In this document: one piece after another, positions 9,236 to 18,826 of the stretch | Layout of the letters: every line of letters starts with the position of its first letter | Numbering within the stretch: position 1 is the first letter of the stretch | Source of the DNA: Planctomycetota bacterium | GTDB taxonomy: Bacteria > Planctomycetota > UBA1135 | Reading direction: 5' to 3' | DNA: 38,829 bases | Assembly: GCA_028821845.1 (NCBI GenBank) | Contig: JAPKEZ010000003.1 | Coordinates: 1-38,829 of the forward strand | Notes under the pieces: model-generated | Told to the model about the DNA's origin: nothing | Database searches by the model: none | The model's input: the letters and a program-made list of their open reading frames with translations, nothing else | Made by a program: the position numbers and the translations under genes

Positions 9236-10411
9236 ATGACTAAATCATCTCGAATTATCGAAAACGGAACTGAGCATTTCGCTCAATTTAGCAAGCATGC
9301 TCCGCGGGTGTTTTTTGCACCAGGGCGGGCCAATTTGCTTGGCGCGCATATGGATTACAATGGTGGGGTGGTGATGCCGGTCGCCTTATCGAAGGGTACT
9401 TATGTATTTGCTGCTATTCGCAAAGACAACATTCTGCGCATTAGTTCGCAGCAATTTGGCGGTGAGGTAGTTGAGATGGAAATCAGCGACTTGCACCCAC
9501 AGCGCGCTAAGGGCTGGGCTAGCTATATCGAGGGTGCTTTGTGGGCGACACATCAACGTTGGCAGTGCTTGAGTGGCCTCGATGTTCACGTCGACTCAGA
9601 TTTGCCTATTGCGAAAGGCTTAAGCTCGTCGGCAAGCGTTATTTCGGCGGTTGTTAAAGCCGTTGCAAGTTTGTTTGACATCGACGCTGATTGCGACGAA
9701 ATGATCCACTTGTCGCATTTGGCCGAAAACCGCTACGTTGGAGTACGCTGTGGTGTGTTGGACCAAACAGCTATTTTCCTTGGGCAAAAAAATACAATAT
9801 TAATGTTCGATTGTCTTGAACTTACTAGAGTTCATGTGCCGCTAGACAGTCATGCTACACAAATAGCTATTATTGATTCTCAGATATCGCGCGAATTAGC
9901 GTCGTCGGAGTTTAATTTACGGGTTGCTGAATGCACTAGTGCATTGTCGGCAATGCAAAAACATGTTCCGGGGCTGACTTGTTTGCGAGAACTGACAGCC
10001 AATCAGTTTAGCGAGTACAAAGATAAGTTAAGCACAATCGAGCAAAAGCGCACGCGACACGTTATCGACGAAGTACAACGCACGCGCCGTGGGGCTAAAG
10101 CTCTGCGGGCCAATAACATTGCAGGATTTGGTGCTTGCATGACAGCGGCTCATTATTCGTTGCGCGACTTACTGGAAGTCTCAATAAACGAATTGGACGT
10201 TATCGTTAAGGCGGCTACCGATGTAGATGGTTGTTACGGCGCGCGATTAACTGGTGCAGGTTTTGGCGGTTGCGTGGCGGCGCTGGTGCATCCGCAAGCT
10301 AAAGCCGAATTCGAAAAACATGTTTGCGATGCATATAAGCAGCAGACTAATATCCAAACATCAGTGCAGTGGTTTTCGCCATCTGGCGTAGTTTGCGAAA
10401 TAAAAAACTAG
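9236..10411 (+). CDS. galK: galactokinase-like GHMP kinase
   Basis: APGRANLLGAHMDYNGG, LPIAKGLSSSASV (GLSSSA P-loop), GVRCGVLDQTAIFLGQ, GARLTGAGFGGCVAAL. Confidence 0.8.
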   Translation: MTKSSRIIENGTEHFAQFSKHAPRVFFAPGRANLLGAHMDYNGGVVMPVALSKGTYVFAAIRKDNILRISSQQFGGEVVEMEISDLHPQRAKGWASYIEGALWATHQRWQCLSGLDVHVDSDLPIAKGLSSSASVISAVVKAVASLFDIDADCDEMIHLSHLAENRYVGVRCGVLDQTAIFLGQKNTILMFDCLELTRVHVPLDSHATQIAIIDSQISRELASSEFNLRVAECTSALSAMQKHVPGLTCLRELTANQFSEYKDKLSTIEQKRTRHVIDEVQRTRRGAKALRANNIAGFGACMTAAHYSLRDLLEVSINELDVIVKAATDVDGCYGARLTGAGFGGCVAALVHPQAKAEFEKHVCDAYKQQTNIQTSVQWFSPSGVVCEIKN

Positions 10412-11397
10412 TGATTAACAACAGGCACAATAAACACCTTTAAGTACCGGCGCGAGTTGTCCTCAACTTCTTTGACCCACACTTCATCAGTATTGCTATA
10501 TCCAGACTGTTTAGCAATTTTCAGCAGCATCTCACTACCGAATTCGTCTTCCACACTATCGTAGGTTGCCCATCGTAGCCAAGTCTTGCCGGTGATGGAT
10601 TTAATGTTCTCAATTTGGAACTTGGGCTGTTGCTCAAACACGAAATAGCGTTCAGAGCGGTTAACCCACCACCAACCTTTTGGGAGTTCATCTTTGCTAG
10701 TGAATTCGTCTTCTGCGATGTAAAAAAAATCTTCGTTTACAATGCCAACGCGGTCGGCTAATGATTCGGAATCTGCATGCGCTAAGCGAATCGAGTCGAG
10801 TGGATTGAAGTCGGGTGGCACAAAAGCACTATCTAAAAACAAGGCACCGTCTTGCAGATCACTGAAAGTTTCGATGCGGATGCCGCCCGGTGTAGTCCAG
10901 TACCAAACGGTTGGATATAAGACGCCTTTTTTACCAAGCGCTTTGTAATTACTCAATTGCACGGCATACTCTCCTATAGAAACTTCGTCCGCTAAATTGT
11001 TGTCGTTTAGCGATGTCTTTACGTCGCTCCTGTACTTGCTCGAGGGCATGTTCAATATGTGCCATCGCAGTTTTGTTTCAACGCCAAAGACGTTGGCAGA
11101 CTCTGGATCTTCTTTGAAAGCTGCACCTGGCCTCTTGGCCCAACAGCCATTTTTGGCATCGAAGAGGAAAATATTTTTTCTATCTACAACGCCAACCGAA
11201 AATCTCATACGATCGTCACCGCCGAGCCATAATTCTCCTTGTTGCGAAACATCGCGATCGTCGAAGCGAAAAACAATTTCTCCGGTCATACGAAAGTGCT
11301 TGGAGGGTGAAACCTCTTTTCCGGAACGAATATTGGGCGCTTCTTGTTTTGCGCATGCTGCAGCAAGTAAAAAACAGAGAAGCGCGCGAGCTAACAT
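10408..11397 (-). CDS. lipoprotein, hypothetical
   Basis: Lipobox-like LLAAACAKQ; adjacent to another lipoprotein in an operon-like arrangement. Confidence 0.6.
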   Translation of the reverse strand: MLARALLCFLLAAACAKQEAPNIRSGKEVSPSKHFRMTGEIVFRFDDRDVSQQGELWLGGDDRMRFSVGVVDRKNIFLFDAKNGCWAKRPGAAFKEDPESANVFGVETKLRWHILNMPSSKYRSDVKTSLNDNNLADEVSIGEYAVQLSNYKALGKKGVLYPTVWYWTTPGGIRIETFSDLQDGALFLDSAFVPPDFNPLDSIRLAHADSESLADRVGIVNEDFFYIAEDEFTSKDELPKGWWWVNRSERYFVFEQQPKFQIENIKSITGKTWLRWATYDSVEDEFGSEMLLKIAKQSGYSNTDEVWVKEVEDNSRRYLKVFIVPVVNH

Positions 11398-12357
11398 TTA
11401 GTCTGAAACCGGCAGCCAGCTTTCTGGGTCTGGCCCAAGGTCGCGGCCATGAATACGGCTTAGCGAGGCGCGCGCAATGGCGGAGGTTAATTTGTCGGGG
11501 TCACTCAGGGCAGAAACAAGAGCGACTGTCGAACTGTTAGCACCAATGCGGCCTAGAGCCCAGGCGGCGGCGATTCTTACGTCAGGTGCAGTATCGGCGG
11601 ATAAGGCATTGGTGATTACACCGAGACAATGGTTAGCCGAGAACAAGCCTAGGGCTAAAATAGACTGGGCGCGAACCGAAGGGCTTGGGTTTTCTACGAG
11701 GCTAAGTAGCAACGAGCTGGCTAATCCGCTATCGTCATTCATGTCTGTTGAGCCAAGTTGGAACAAACAAAAGGCAGCGTTTGAAGATACTTCTGGATTA
11801 TAGCCAAGTCGTGCGACAGCATCGACTATTGGCGCCATTGCAGTATTTTGCGAAGACAGTATGCCAATCCCGAGTAAAGTTTTTGCCACGACGACAGCAT
11901 CATCACTGCCCAAGTTGTTGTGAAGAACGGGCAATACACTCTCGTCTCCACTAAAACCAAGGGCCGCACTCGCAATCCCTTGAAAGCGTGCTTTCCCGCT
12001 GATGGCTTGGTTCTCTATTTCGTCGCGATAGCGAGTTACAAATAAGCCAATTGCATTTGCTGAAATATATACTATTTCTTGATTATCTACAGTGCGTTGA
12101 CGCGCCATGGCCTGCCCCCAAGCAACTATTTGGCGGTCACATTCAGCAATAATTTGGCCGGCAGATAAGGCGCCATTGTTTTCGATCATCTCTCTGCCAG
12201 GGGATTCGCTGTCTTCGGAGTTCACTATAGTCTTATTCGAAGTGTTCTTCAGGGCCTCGAAACTCGGAAGTACAGGTTCGACGGTGGGCTCACTTGAGCA
12301 CGATCCGGTGAATACCGCCGCGCAAGCAACTAAAATTAGGGTGAGGCTGAATCTCAT
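11398..12357 (-). CDS. HEAT-repeat lipoprotein
   Basis: Lipobox-like FTGSCSSEP; repeats SVRAQSILALGLFSAN..., DVRIAAAWALGRIGANSSTVALVSALSDPD. Confidence 0.75.
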   Translation of the reverse strand: MRFSLTLILVACAAVFTGSCSSEPTVEPVLPSFEALKNTSNKTIVNSEDSESPGREMIENNGALSAGQIIAECDRQIVAWGQAMARQRTVDNQEIVYISANAIGLFVTRYRDEIENQAISGKARFQGIASAALGFSGDESVLPVLHNNLGSDDAVVVAKTLLGIGILSSQNTAMAPIVDAVARLGYNPEVSSNAAFCLFQLGSTDMNDDSGLASSLLLSLVENPSPSVRAQSILALGLFSANHCLGVITNALSADTAPDVRIAAAWALGRIGANSSTVALVSALSDPDKLTSAIARASLSRIHGRDLGPDPESWLPVSD

Positions 12358-12409
12358 AGTTTCACGTACAATAACAGACCCGCAAGGTGATAAACATCTT
12401 CCTTATAAA

Positions 12410-13444
12410 TTGGAACTTCTCGAAACAATGGCCCTTGAAGGCCACGAACAAATATTGGCAGTGCAAGACGCGCCGTCAGGGCTCCGGGCATGGATTGCCA
12501 TTCACGCCCTAAGCCCTCAGCCGGCTTTTGGGGGCATTAGAATCCTAAATTACCGCAGCGAGCGCGACGCTTTGTTCGACGCTTTGCGATTGTCGCGTAT
12601 TATGACTTATAAATGCGCGTTGGCTGGGGTGCAGGGTAGCGGCGCCAAAACGGTGGTCATCTCGAATAGTATCAACGATAGACCAGCTGCCATACGCGCC
12701 CTTGGCCGGCATATTGAAGGCTTGGGTGGTGTTTACCGAGCAGGCCCTGATGCCGGTTTTACCCACGATGATCAACAAGTGTTGATGGGAGAGACTCAAT
12801 ACATCGCTCATTTTGGCGTTGATGGCGGCATGCAGTCTTCCGGAGACGCCACTGCCGAGGGCGCTATGCATGGCATTTTGCGTGCTCTAGAATTGCGTAG
12901 CGAATTACAGATAGAAGAAATAACAGTAGCGATTCAGGGATTAGGTTCAGTGGGATTTTCTCTAGCCAAACGTTTTCTTGAATTAGGTGCGCGCGTTGTC
13001 GGCGCCGATGTCGATTCGAGCAAGATTGCCGCCGCCCAGAAACTTGGCGTCACAATTGTGCCGCCGTCTAAAATATTGTCTACTAGTTGTGACGTGTTGG
13101 TGCCGTGTGCGATGGGAGGCACAATTCACGATGTGTCTATTCCGGGCATTCAAGCGAGCATTGTCGCTGGCGTTGCTAACAACACTCTTGGTCACGATTC
13201 ACAGGCAGCTTTGTTAAAGGAAAGTAACATTACGTTTTTACCTGACTTCGCACTAAACGCCGGTGCTTTGATTGAGGGTAGTCACCACTTTCACACTAGC
13301 GAGAATAGTTGCCCTCAAAAAATTGCCGAGATTGGTGAAACGATTGTAAATATTCTTCAGCGCAGCGACGACGATAAACTTTCAACGATAGAGGCGGCCT
13401 TTGCTTTGGCCTCTGAAAAAGTAATCACCACTAAGAGTCATTAA
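12410..13444 (+). CDS. Leu/Phe/Val/Glu-type amino-acid dehydrogenase (leucine dehydrogenase-like)
   Basis: ILAVQDAPSGLRAWIAIHALSPQPAFGGIRI, MTYKCALAGVQGSGAKTVV, YRAGPDAGFT, AIQGLGSVGFSLAKRF. Proposed TTG start gives MELLETMALEGHEQ, resembling LeuDH N-termini; alternative ATG at 12428. Confidence 0.85.
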   Translation: MELLETMALEGHEQILAVQDAPSGLRAWIAIHALSPQPAFGGIRILNYRSERDALFDALRLSRIMTYKCALAGVQGSGAKTVVISNSINDRPAAIRALGRHIEGLGGVYRAGPDAGFTHDDQQVLMGETQYIAHFGVDGGMQSSGDATAEGAMHGILRALELRSELQIEEITVAIQGLGSVGFSLAKRFLELGARVVGADVDSSKIAAAQKLGVTIVPPSKILSTSCDVLVPCAMGGTIHDVSIPGIQASIVAGVANNTLGHDSQAALLKESNITFLPDFALNAGALIEGSHHFHTSENSCPQKIAEIGETIVNILQRSDDDKLSTIEAAFALASEKVITTKSH

Positions 13445-13637
13445 ACTCTTCAAGCCAAATCATTTGTATGGCCTCTAGTACTTTTTCGTTGCACTTGTCG
13501 CGCTCGCCGATGAACCCCGGCAGTGACAAGATACGTTCAATTAAGTCAGTGAAGCGAATTTGTAAGGGATTGTAGTCGGGGTCCCCCTCATATAATTCAA
13601 TAGCAATGTCATCGATGTTGTTCCAGTTTAGTTGCAT
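13431..13637 (-). CDS. iscX: IscX (Fe-S cluster assembly adaptor)
   Basis: LNWNNIDDIAIELYEGDPDYNPLQIRFTDLIERILSLPGF...NEKVLEAIQMIWLEEF; 3' end of isc operon. Confidence 0.93.
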   Translation of the reverse strand: MQLNWNNIDDIAIELYEGDPDYNPLQIRFTDLIERILSLPGFIGERDKCNEKVLEAIQMIWLEEFNDS

Positions 13638-13996
13638 TAATGCGCCTCTTTAACTTTGTTGCGGTTCCAGGTAGGGATTTCAATAATTACGTCGCCACTG
13701 CCATTCGCCACTGCTTGGCAAGCAAGGCGGCTAGTGAGCGTGAGCCCCGGTGCGTTGTCGAGCATATCCTCCTCATCTTCTTCCGCTGGTTCGAATCCAC
13801 TTTCGTCGCTGCGCACAATGATATGACAAGTCGAACAAGCATTGACGCCACCACACGCGTGGTCAATATCGATGTGATGTAGATCGGCAAGGTGTAAAAC
13901 GCTGCCATTCTCGCCATCATGAGCCTCGCCCAAGTTATCAGTGTCTACATCAACGGTTTTGTTGTCTGGTAAGAAAGTAATGCGGTAGGTACTCAT
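13637..13996 (-). CDS. fdx: ISC-type 2Fe-2S ferredoxin
   Basis: CGGVNACSTCHIIV plus C at SRLACQAV; position between hscA and iscX. Confidence 0.93.
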   Translation of the reverse strand: MSTYRITFLPDNKTVDVDTDNLGEAHDGENGSVLHLADLHHIDIDHACGGVNACSTCHIIVRSDESGFEPAEEDEEDMLDNAPGLTLTSRLACQAVANGSGDVIIEIPTWNRNKVKEAH

Positions 13997-15873
13997 GAAC
14001 TTAGGTCACTCACTTTTTGGTTTTTAACAGCGTTGTTGGCGACGTCGTTCATTAGAGACTCAGCCAAAGCTATGGAAGCCTCTTCAAGCTCGTCGACGCA
14101 ATTTTTTATTTGTTTGGCCTCTGTTGAGCCTTCGATGTTTTCAGCGGCGGCTGTCGCTTCGCGTAACTCTTCCCACGATTCTGGACTCAAATTTTCTTTA
14201 GCGAATTCTTGATGCTTATGCACAGCCCGTAAAACATTTTTACGTTGTGCATGCAAATCAATGATGCGCCGCGTTTCTAAATCTCGCTCGGCATTTTGCC
14301 AAGCATCCGCCAGCATATTTTCGACTTCATTGTCGGTTAAGCCATGTTTCGGTTCGATTGAAATAGAAGCCTCAACACCACTTTTTTCTTCTTTGGCGAA
14401 AACGCTCAGCATACCATTTGCATCGAGTTGGAAGCGTACGCCGATTTGTGGCAGACCCGCAGCCATCGGTGGAATGCCGCGTAGCTCGAATTCTCCTAAA
14501 GTGCGATTGTCTTTTACGAGTTCACGCTCGCCTTGTACAATCGTAAACTTAACAGCCGTTTGGCCGTCGACATAAGTAGTGAAGCCCTCTTTGGCTTGTA
14601 CTGGTATCGCAGAATTGCGATTGATGATTTTAGAAACCGTTCCTTCGGCGGTGCCGATGCCCAACGACAATGGTGTCACGTCGAGTAACAAAGCGTTTTT
14701 CACCTCGCCACCGAGGACGCCGGCTTGAATCGCCGCTCCCCGTGCAACCACTTCATCAGGATTGATGCTGTCATTGGCTGGACGGTTAAAGAGTTGGGCG
14801 ACTGCAGCCTTGACGAATGGCACACGAGTAGAACCACCGACCAAGATAATTTCGTCGATGCTATCAGGAGTTTGCTTGGCATCATGTAACGCGCTGACGC
14901 AGTGATCGAGTGTGCGCTGCACGTACGGGATAATCCAGTTTTGGAAGGTACGCCAATCAATGGTGCGGCGATAAGCGATGCCCGCATCTGCATCGTGATA
15001 AACGAACTCGGCATCTTCGTTAGACGACAATTGCTTTTTTACATCCTCGGAAATCATGCGCAAGGCCGCACGCGCTCGTGGGTCGGCAAGCACTTCAACG
15101 CCAGACTGCTCACGTATCTCAGCGGCGCAATGCACCATGATAGCTCGGTCAAAATCATCGCCCCCGAGATGAGTGTCGCCTGCCGTTGCGATAACTCGGA
15201 AGACATCGTCGTGTAGCTCAAGTACAGAAACGTCGAAGGTCCCACCCCCTAAATCGAAGACAACCACTTTGCAGTTGTCTTGCTTATTTAAACCGTAGGC
15301 AAGCGCTGCAGCTGTAGGTTCGCTGACAATGCGCATTACTTCAAGTCCGGCCAAAGAGGCAGAGCGGCGAGTAGCTTGGCGTTGCGCATCGTCAAAATAC
15401 GCTGGGACTGTGATGACAGCTTTTGTTAAACTTTTGGCATCGAGTTTGAGTTCGGCCGCGGCGCGGTCGCGGCATGCCTGCAGGATATGCGCACTAACTT
15501 CTTGCGGCGTAATGAGGCGTTCTCCTAAATCAATAATTGCCATGTCGCGCTTTTCTGAGTGCACCACCTTGTAAGGTAGAGTTGATATTTCGCGTTCAAG
15601 GTCTTCAACAGAGCGTCCAATTAAACGTTTGGCAGAATAAATGGTATGTAGCGGGTCTAGTAGCATTCGCTCGACGGCAGCTTTCCCGACTACCGGAGCT
15701 CCACCTTGCGGAAAAGAAACAACCGACGGAATGAGGGTATCGCCTTCACCGTCATGCAGTACGCGAGGTTCGCCATGTTGATATACAGCCACTAAGCTGT
15801 GTGTCGTGCCAAGGTCGATTCCGAGAATGAGCTCGCTGGTTTGTGGCTCTTGTCCGAGGATGGGGAGTTCCAT
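13993..15873 (-). CDS. hscA: HscA, Hsp70-family Fe-S chaperone
   Basis: GIDLGTTHSLVAVY, VPAYFDDAQRQATRRSASLAGLEVMRIVSEPTAAALAYGL, VFDLGGGTFDVSVLEL; isc operon position. Confidence 0.95.
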   Translation of the reverse strand: MELPILGQEPQTSELILGIDLGTTHSLVAVYQHGEPRVLHDGEGDTLIPSVVSFPQGGAPVVGKAAVERMLLDPLHTIYSAKRLIGRSVEDLEREISTLPYKVVHSEKRDMAIIDLGERLITPQEVSAHILQACRDRAAAELKLDAKSLTKAVITVPAYFDDAQRQATRRSASLAGLEVMRIVSEPTAAALAYGLNKQDNCKVVVFDLGGGTFDVSVLELHDDVFRVIATAGDTHLGGDDFDRAIMVHCAAEIREQSGVEVLADPRARAALRMISEDVKKQLSSNEDAEFVYHDADAGIAYRRTIDWRTFQNWIIPYVQRTLDHCVSALHDAKQTPDSIDEIILVGGSTRVPFVKAAVAQLFNRPANDSINPDEVVARGAAIQAGVLGGEVKNALLLDVTPLSLGIGTAEGTVSKIINRNSAIPVQAKEGFTTYVDGQTAVKFTIVQGERELVKDNRTLGEFELRGIPPMAAGLPQIGVRFQLDANGMLSVFAKEEKSGVEASISIEPKHGLTDNEVENMLADAWQNAERDLETRRIIDLHAQRKNVLRAVHKHQEFAKENLSPESWEELREATAAAENIEGSTEAKQIKNCVDELEEASIALAESLMNDVANNAVKNQKVSDLSS

Positions 15874-15875
15874 TA

Positions 15876-16388
15876 TTAATAACTAGTTTCGATGGTGCGC
15901 GCTAGGTAGTGCAGTTGGTTCAGCAACTGTTGTAGTTTAGGTAAATCTTGAGAACGATTCTGATCGGATTCCCATGTCGAGAAAAGTTGCGACAACTGCA
16001 TAAGCTCGCGCTGTTCCCTCTGACGTAAGTCAAAAATCAATTTGCTTAACGCCGTAGAGTCGTTACCACCTTTCGCCATGGCGAGTTCTTCTTTAATCTC
16101 AAGCATTTCCATTAAGAATTCCGGATCGGCATTAACCCCACTCGGATCGTAAGGACAAGCGAACACTTCGAGTAAGGCAATCGCTCGCTGCAACGGATTA
16201 CTTAAACAAGCATGCGCCATATTGAACTCGGCCATTTGTTCTTCTGCATGTTCGCGCTCAACCACGGGCGCGCAAGCAAAACGGTCAGGATGCCATTTTA
16301 AACCAGCAGCACGTAAAGCGCTGTCGATGTTGCTGGCCTCTAAGTTAAATGTAACCGGCAAGCCCAGTAATTCAAAAGGGGATGCCAT
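15876..16388 (-). CDS. hscB: HscB J-protein co-chaperone
   Basis: WHPDRFA (HPD motif), C-terminal HscB oligomerisation-type helices; upstream of hscA. Confidence 0.92.
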   Translation of the reverse strand: MASPFELLGLPVTFNLEASNIDSALRAAGLKWHPDRFACAPVVEREHAEEQMAEFNMAHACLSNPLQRAIALLEVFACPYDPSGVNADPEFLMEMLEIKEELAMAKGGNDSTALSKLIFDLRQREQRELMQLSQLFSTWESDQNRSQDLPKLQQLLNQLHYLARTIETSY

Positions 16389-16394
16389 CGGCTA

Positions 16395-16742
16395 TTAAAC
16401 AGAGAATGAATCTCCGCAGCCGCAAGTGCCAGTTGCATTGGGATTAATAAATTGAAATCCTTTGCCCTGTAGGCCGGTGGTGTATTCGAGTGTAATGCCG
16501 CTCAGGTACAACAATGACTTCGGATCACAAAACAAACGTACACCCTCAAACTCGAAAATCTCGTCGCCTTCTGCGGGAGACTTGTCGAAATTTAAAGTGT
16601 AAGTGAACCCAGAGCATCCACCTCCTTTAACACCAACGCGCACACCAGCTAATGCAGGCTCAAAATCAGTTTGCTCAATTAGACGCTTGACCTCGGCAAT
16701 CGCCGAAGCTGTCATGACAATTCTAGATGCGGTATCAGTCAT
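16395..16742 (-). CDS. iscA: IscA Fe-S carrier protein
   Basis: GVRVGVKGGGCSGFTYTLNF and C-terminal GTCGCGDSF. Confidence 0.95.
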   Translation of the reverse strand: MTDTASRIVMTASAIAEVKRLIEQTDFEPALAGVRVGVKGGGCSGFTYTLNFDKSPAEGDEIFEFEGVRLFCDPKSLLYLSGITLEYTTGLQGKGFQFINPNATGTCGCGDSFSV

Positions 16743-17118
16743 TGCCTTGTTTGCTTTCGTAGTCAGAGATAGCTTGCTTGATAGCGTCTTCAGCCAAAAC
16801 GGAACAGTGAATCTTTACCGGCGGTAATGCCAGCTCTTCTACGATATCAACGTTGCGAATTGCGGTAGCTTCTTCAACCGTTTTCCCTTTCAGCCACTCA
16901 GTAGCCAAAGACGAAGATGCAATTGCAGAGCCGCAGCCGAATGTCTTGAATTTGGCGTCGGTGATGACGCCTTCTTCGATTTGTACTTGCAGTTTCATTA
17001 CGTCGCCGCATTCTGGTGCGCCAACAACGCCAGTGCCGACGTTACTGCTTTCTTTATCGAGAGACCCAACATTGCGTGGGTTCTCGTAGTGATCGATTAC
17101 TTTATCAGAGTATGCCAT
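16735..17118 (-). CDS. iscU: IscU scaffold protein
   Basis: MAYSDKVIDHYENPRNVGSLD, GAPECGDVMKLQ, KTFGCGSAIASSS, PPVKIHCSVLAEDAIKQAI; start corrected to internal Met. Confidence 0.95.
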   Translation of the reverse strand: MAYSDKVIDHYENPRNVGSLDKESSNVGTGVVGAPECGDVMKLQVQIEEGVITDAKFKTFGCGSAIASSSLATEWLKGKTVEEATAIRNVDIVEELALPPVKIHCSVLAEDAIKQAISDYESKQGND

Positions 17119-17120
17119 GA

Positions 17121-18347
17121 TTAATGAGCCCCCCAAGATACGGAGGCGACGTCGATACCTTCGAGCGCCATCTCGTAAAGAGGTGACATGTCTCGCAGGC
17201 GTTTGACGGTAGAAATTGTTAATTCAGCAGCGCGGTCTACTTCTCGTTGAGTCGTGAAGCGGCCAAGGCTAAAACGGATGGATGAATGCGCGAGGTCGTC
17301 GCCGACACCCATAGCACGCAGAACGTAAGAGGGCTCGAGGCTTGCTGATGTGCAAGCAGAACCAGAGCTAACGGCAATGCCGCTCATGCCCATTAACATC
17401 GATTCGCCTTCAACGAATGCGAAGCTGATGTTTAAGCTACAAGCAAGACGGTTGTTCTCGTCGCCGTTAATGGTGAGATGAGTCAATTCGGCAGCAAGTT
17501 GTGCCTGCAGTGAATCACGTAGCGCAGTAATGCGCTGATGGTCAGAATCGCGATCGGTTTGGCAAATTTCAAACGCCTTGGCCATGCCGACAATACCCGG
17601 TACGTTAAGCGTGCCAGAACGCATGCCGCGCTCGTGGCCACCACCATAAAACACCGGTTCGATACGTACCCGCGGGTTGCGACGGCGTACATACAAAAAG
17701 CCAACCCCCTTTGGACCGTACATCTTGTGTGCAGAGCCCGACAACAAATCGATATTCATTTCTTGTACATTAATCAGTTCTTTGCCAACCGCTTGCGTGG
17801 CATCGGTGTGAAATAGCACGCCATTCTCATGGCATATATCGCCAATAGCCTTCACCGGGTGAATGGTGCCTATTTCGTTATTGGCCATCATCAGGCTAAC
17901 TAAGATGGTGTCTTCGCGGATAGCATTTCGCAATTCGTTGAGGTCAATGTTGCCTTTGGTGTCAACGTTAAGCACTGTAACCTCATAGCCTGCATTTTGC
18001 AGGGCAGCCATCGGATCGAGTACTGCCTTATGCTCAGTGGAGCAAGTAATAAGGTGCTTGCCTTTAGGGGCATACATCTTGGCAACACCAAGAATCGCCA
18101 AATTGTTGGACTCGGTCGCGCCAGAAGTAAAAACTATTTCGCGTGACTTGGCATTAATGCCAGCAGCCATCGTCTCTCTTGCACTTTGAGTAGCTTTCTC
18201 AGCATCCCATCCGAACTGATGATTGCGCGAGGCTGCGTTTCCGAACTTGTTATTAAAGTAGGGCAGCATCGCTTCGACTACACGCTCGTCGACAGCAGTT
18301 GTCGCTTGGTGGTCGAGATAGATTTGTTGAACGTCTGTTGAGGTCAT
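17121..18347 (-). CDS. iscS: IscS cysteine desulfurase
   Basis: IYLDHQATTAVD, GATESNNLAILGVA, SGSAHKMYGPKGVGFLYVR, SSGSACTSASLEPSYVLRAMG. Confidence 0.97.
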   Translation of the reverse strand: MTSTDVQQIYLDHQATTAVDERVVEAMLPYFNNKFGNAASRNHQFGWDAEKATQSARETMAAGINAKSREIVFTSGATESNNLAILGVAKMYAPKGKHLITCSTEHKAVLDPMAALQNAGYEVTVLNVDTKGNIDLNELRNAIREDTILVSLMMANNEIGTIHPVKAIGDICHENGVLFHTDATQAVGKELINVQEMNIDLLSGSAHKMYGPKGVGFLYVRRRNPRVRIEPVFYGGGHERGMRSGTLNVPGIVGMAKAFEICQTDRDSDHQRITALRDSLQAQLAAELTHLTINGDENNRLACSLNISFAFVEGESMLMGMSGIAVSSGSACTSASLEPSYVLRAMGVGDDLAHSSIRFSLGRFTTQREVDRAAELTISTVKRLRDMSPLYEMALEGIDVASVSWGAH

Positions 18348-18349
18348 GA

Positions 18350-18799
18350 CTAAACGGGGAAAACAAGATGATCAGCAGCCGGGTGGGGCTGATGATCGGG
18401 AGAGCCCTCGGCCAAATCAGCCAAAGTAGCATTGGTAAGAACCGAACGAATATCTTCGGCTAGTTTGACGATTCCAGACTTGATGATACACGATGGAGAG
18501 AGATTGCAATAACCTTCATCGGTGCAATCAACAACGTTAAGTGGTCCGTCTAGGCATTCTACGACTTCACATAAAGTGATTGCGGCTGGTTTCTTGTTGA
18601 GGCGATAGCCACCGCCAGGGCCGCGAGTTCCGCTAACAATCTGGCTACGTGACAAATGTTTAAGCACCTCGGCCAGTAAACGGCGCGGCACATTTAGCTC
18701 AGCGACAATTTCTTTGGCGCTAGTAAAGCCAGACTCATTTTGGGCCATAAAGGCCAAAGCCATGAGTCCGTACTCGGATTTCTTTGTGAGTCGAAGCAC
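18350..18799 (-). CDS. iscR: IscR Rrf2-family Fe-S regulator (GTG start)
   Basis: MLRLTKKSEYGLMALAFMAQ; cluster ligand motif CTDEGYCNLSPSC (C-x5-C-x5-C); heads isc operon. Confidence 0.92.
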   Translation of the reverse strand: MLRLTKKSEYGLMALAFMAQNESGFTSAKEIVAELNVPRRLLAEVLKHLSRSQIVSGTRGPGGGYRLNKKPAAITLCEVVECLDGPLNVVDCTDEGYCNLSPSCIIKSGIVKLAEDIRSVLTNATLADLAEGSPDHQPHPAADHLVFPV

Positions 18800-18805
18800 A
18801 TTGTA

Positions 18806-18811
18806 ATTATA
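18806..18811 (-). promoter_or_regulatory. iscR -10 element
   Basis: TATAAT followed by exactly 6 nt and the GTG start of iscR. Confidence 0.55.
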
Positions 18812-18826
18812 GCATGCTTTTAGTGC

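Noticed and set aside
12107-12409. N-terminal extension of the LeuDH-like ORF (ORF track start 12107)
   Set aside because: It overlaps the HEAT-repeat lipoprotein gene in antisense and has no dehydrogenase homology; the start was moved to about 12410.
12590-12660. Loss of catalytic Lys in the LeuDH-like enzyme
   Set aside because: Aligning MTYKCALAGVQGSGAK with MTYKAAAAGLNLGGGK shows both Lys residues are kept.
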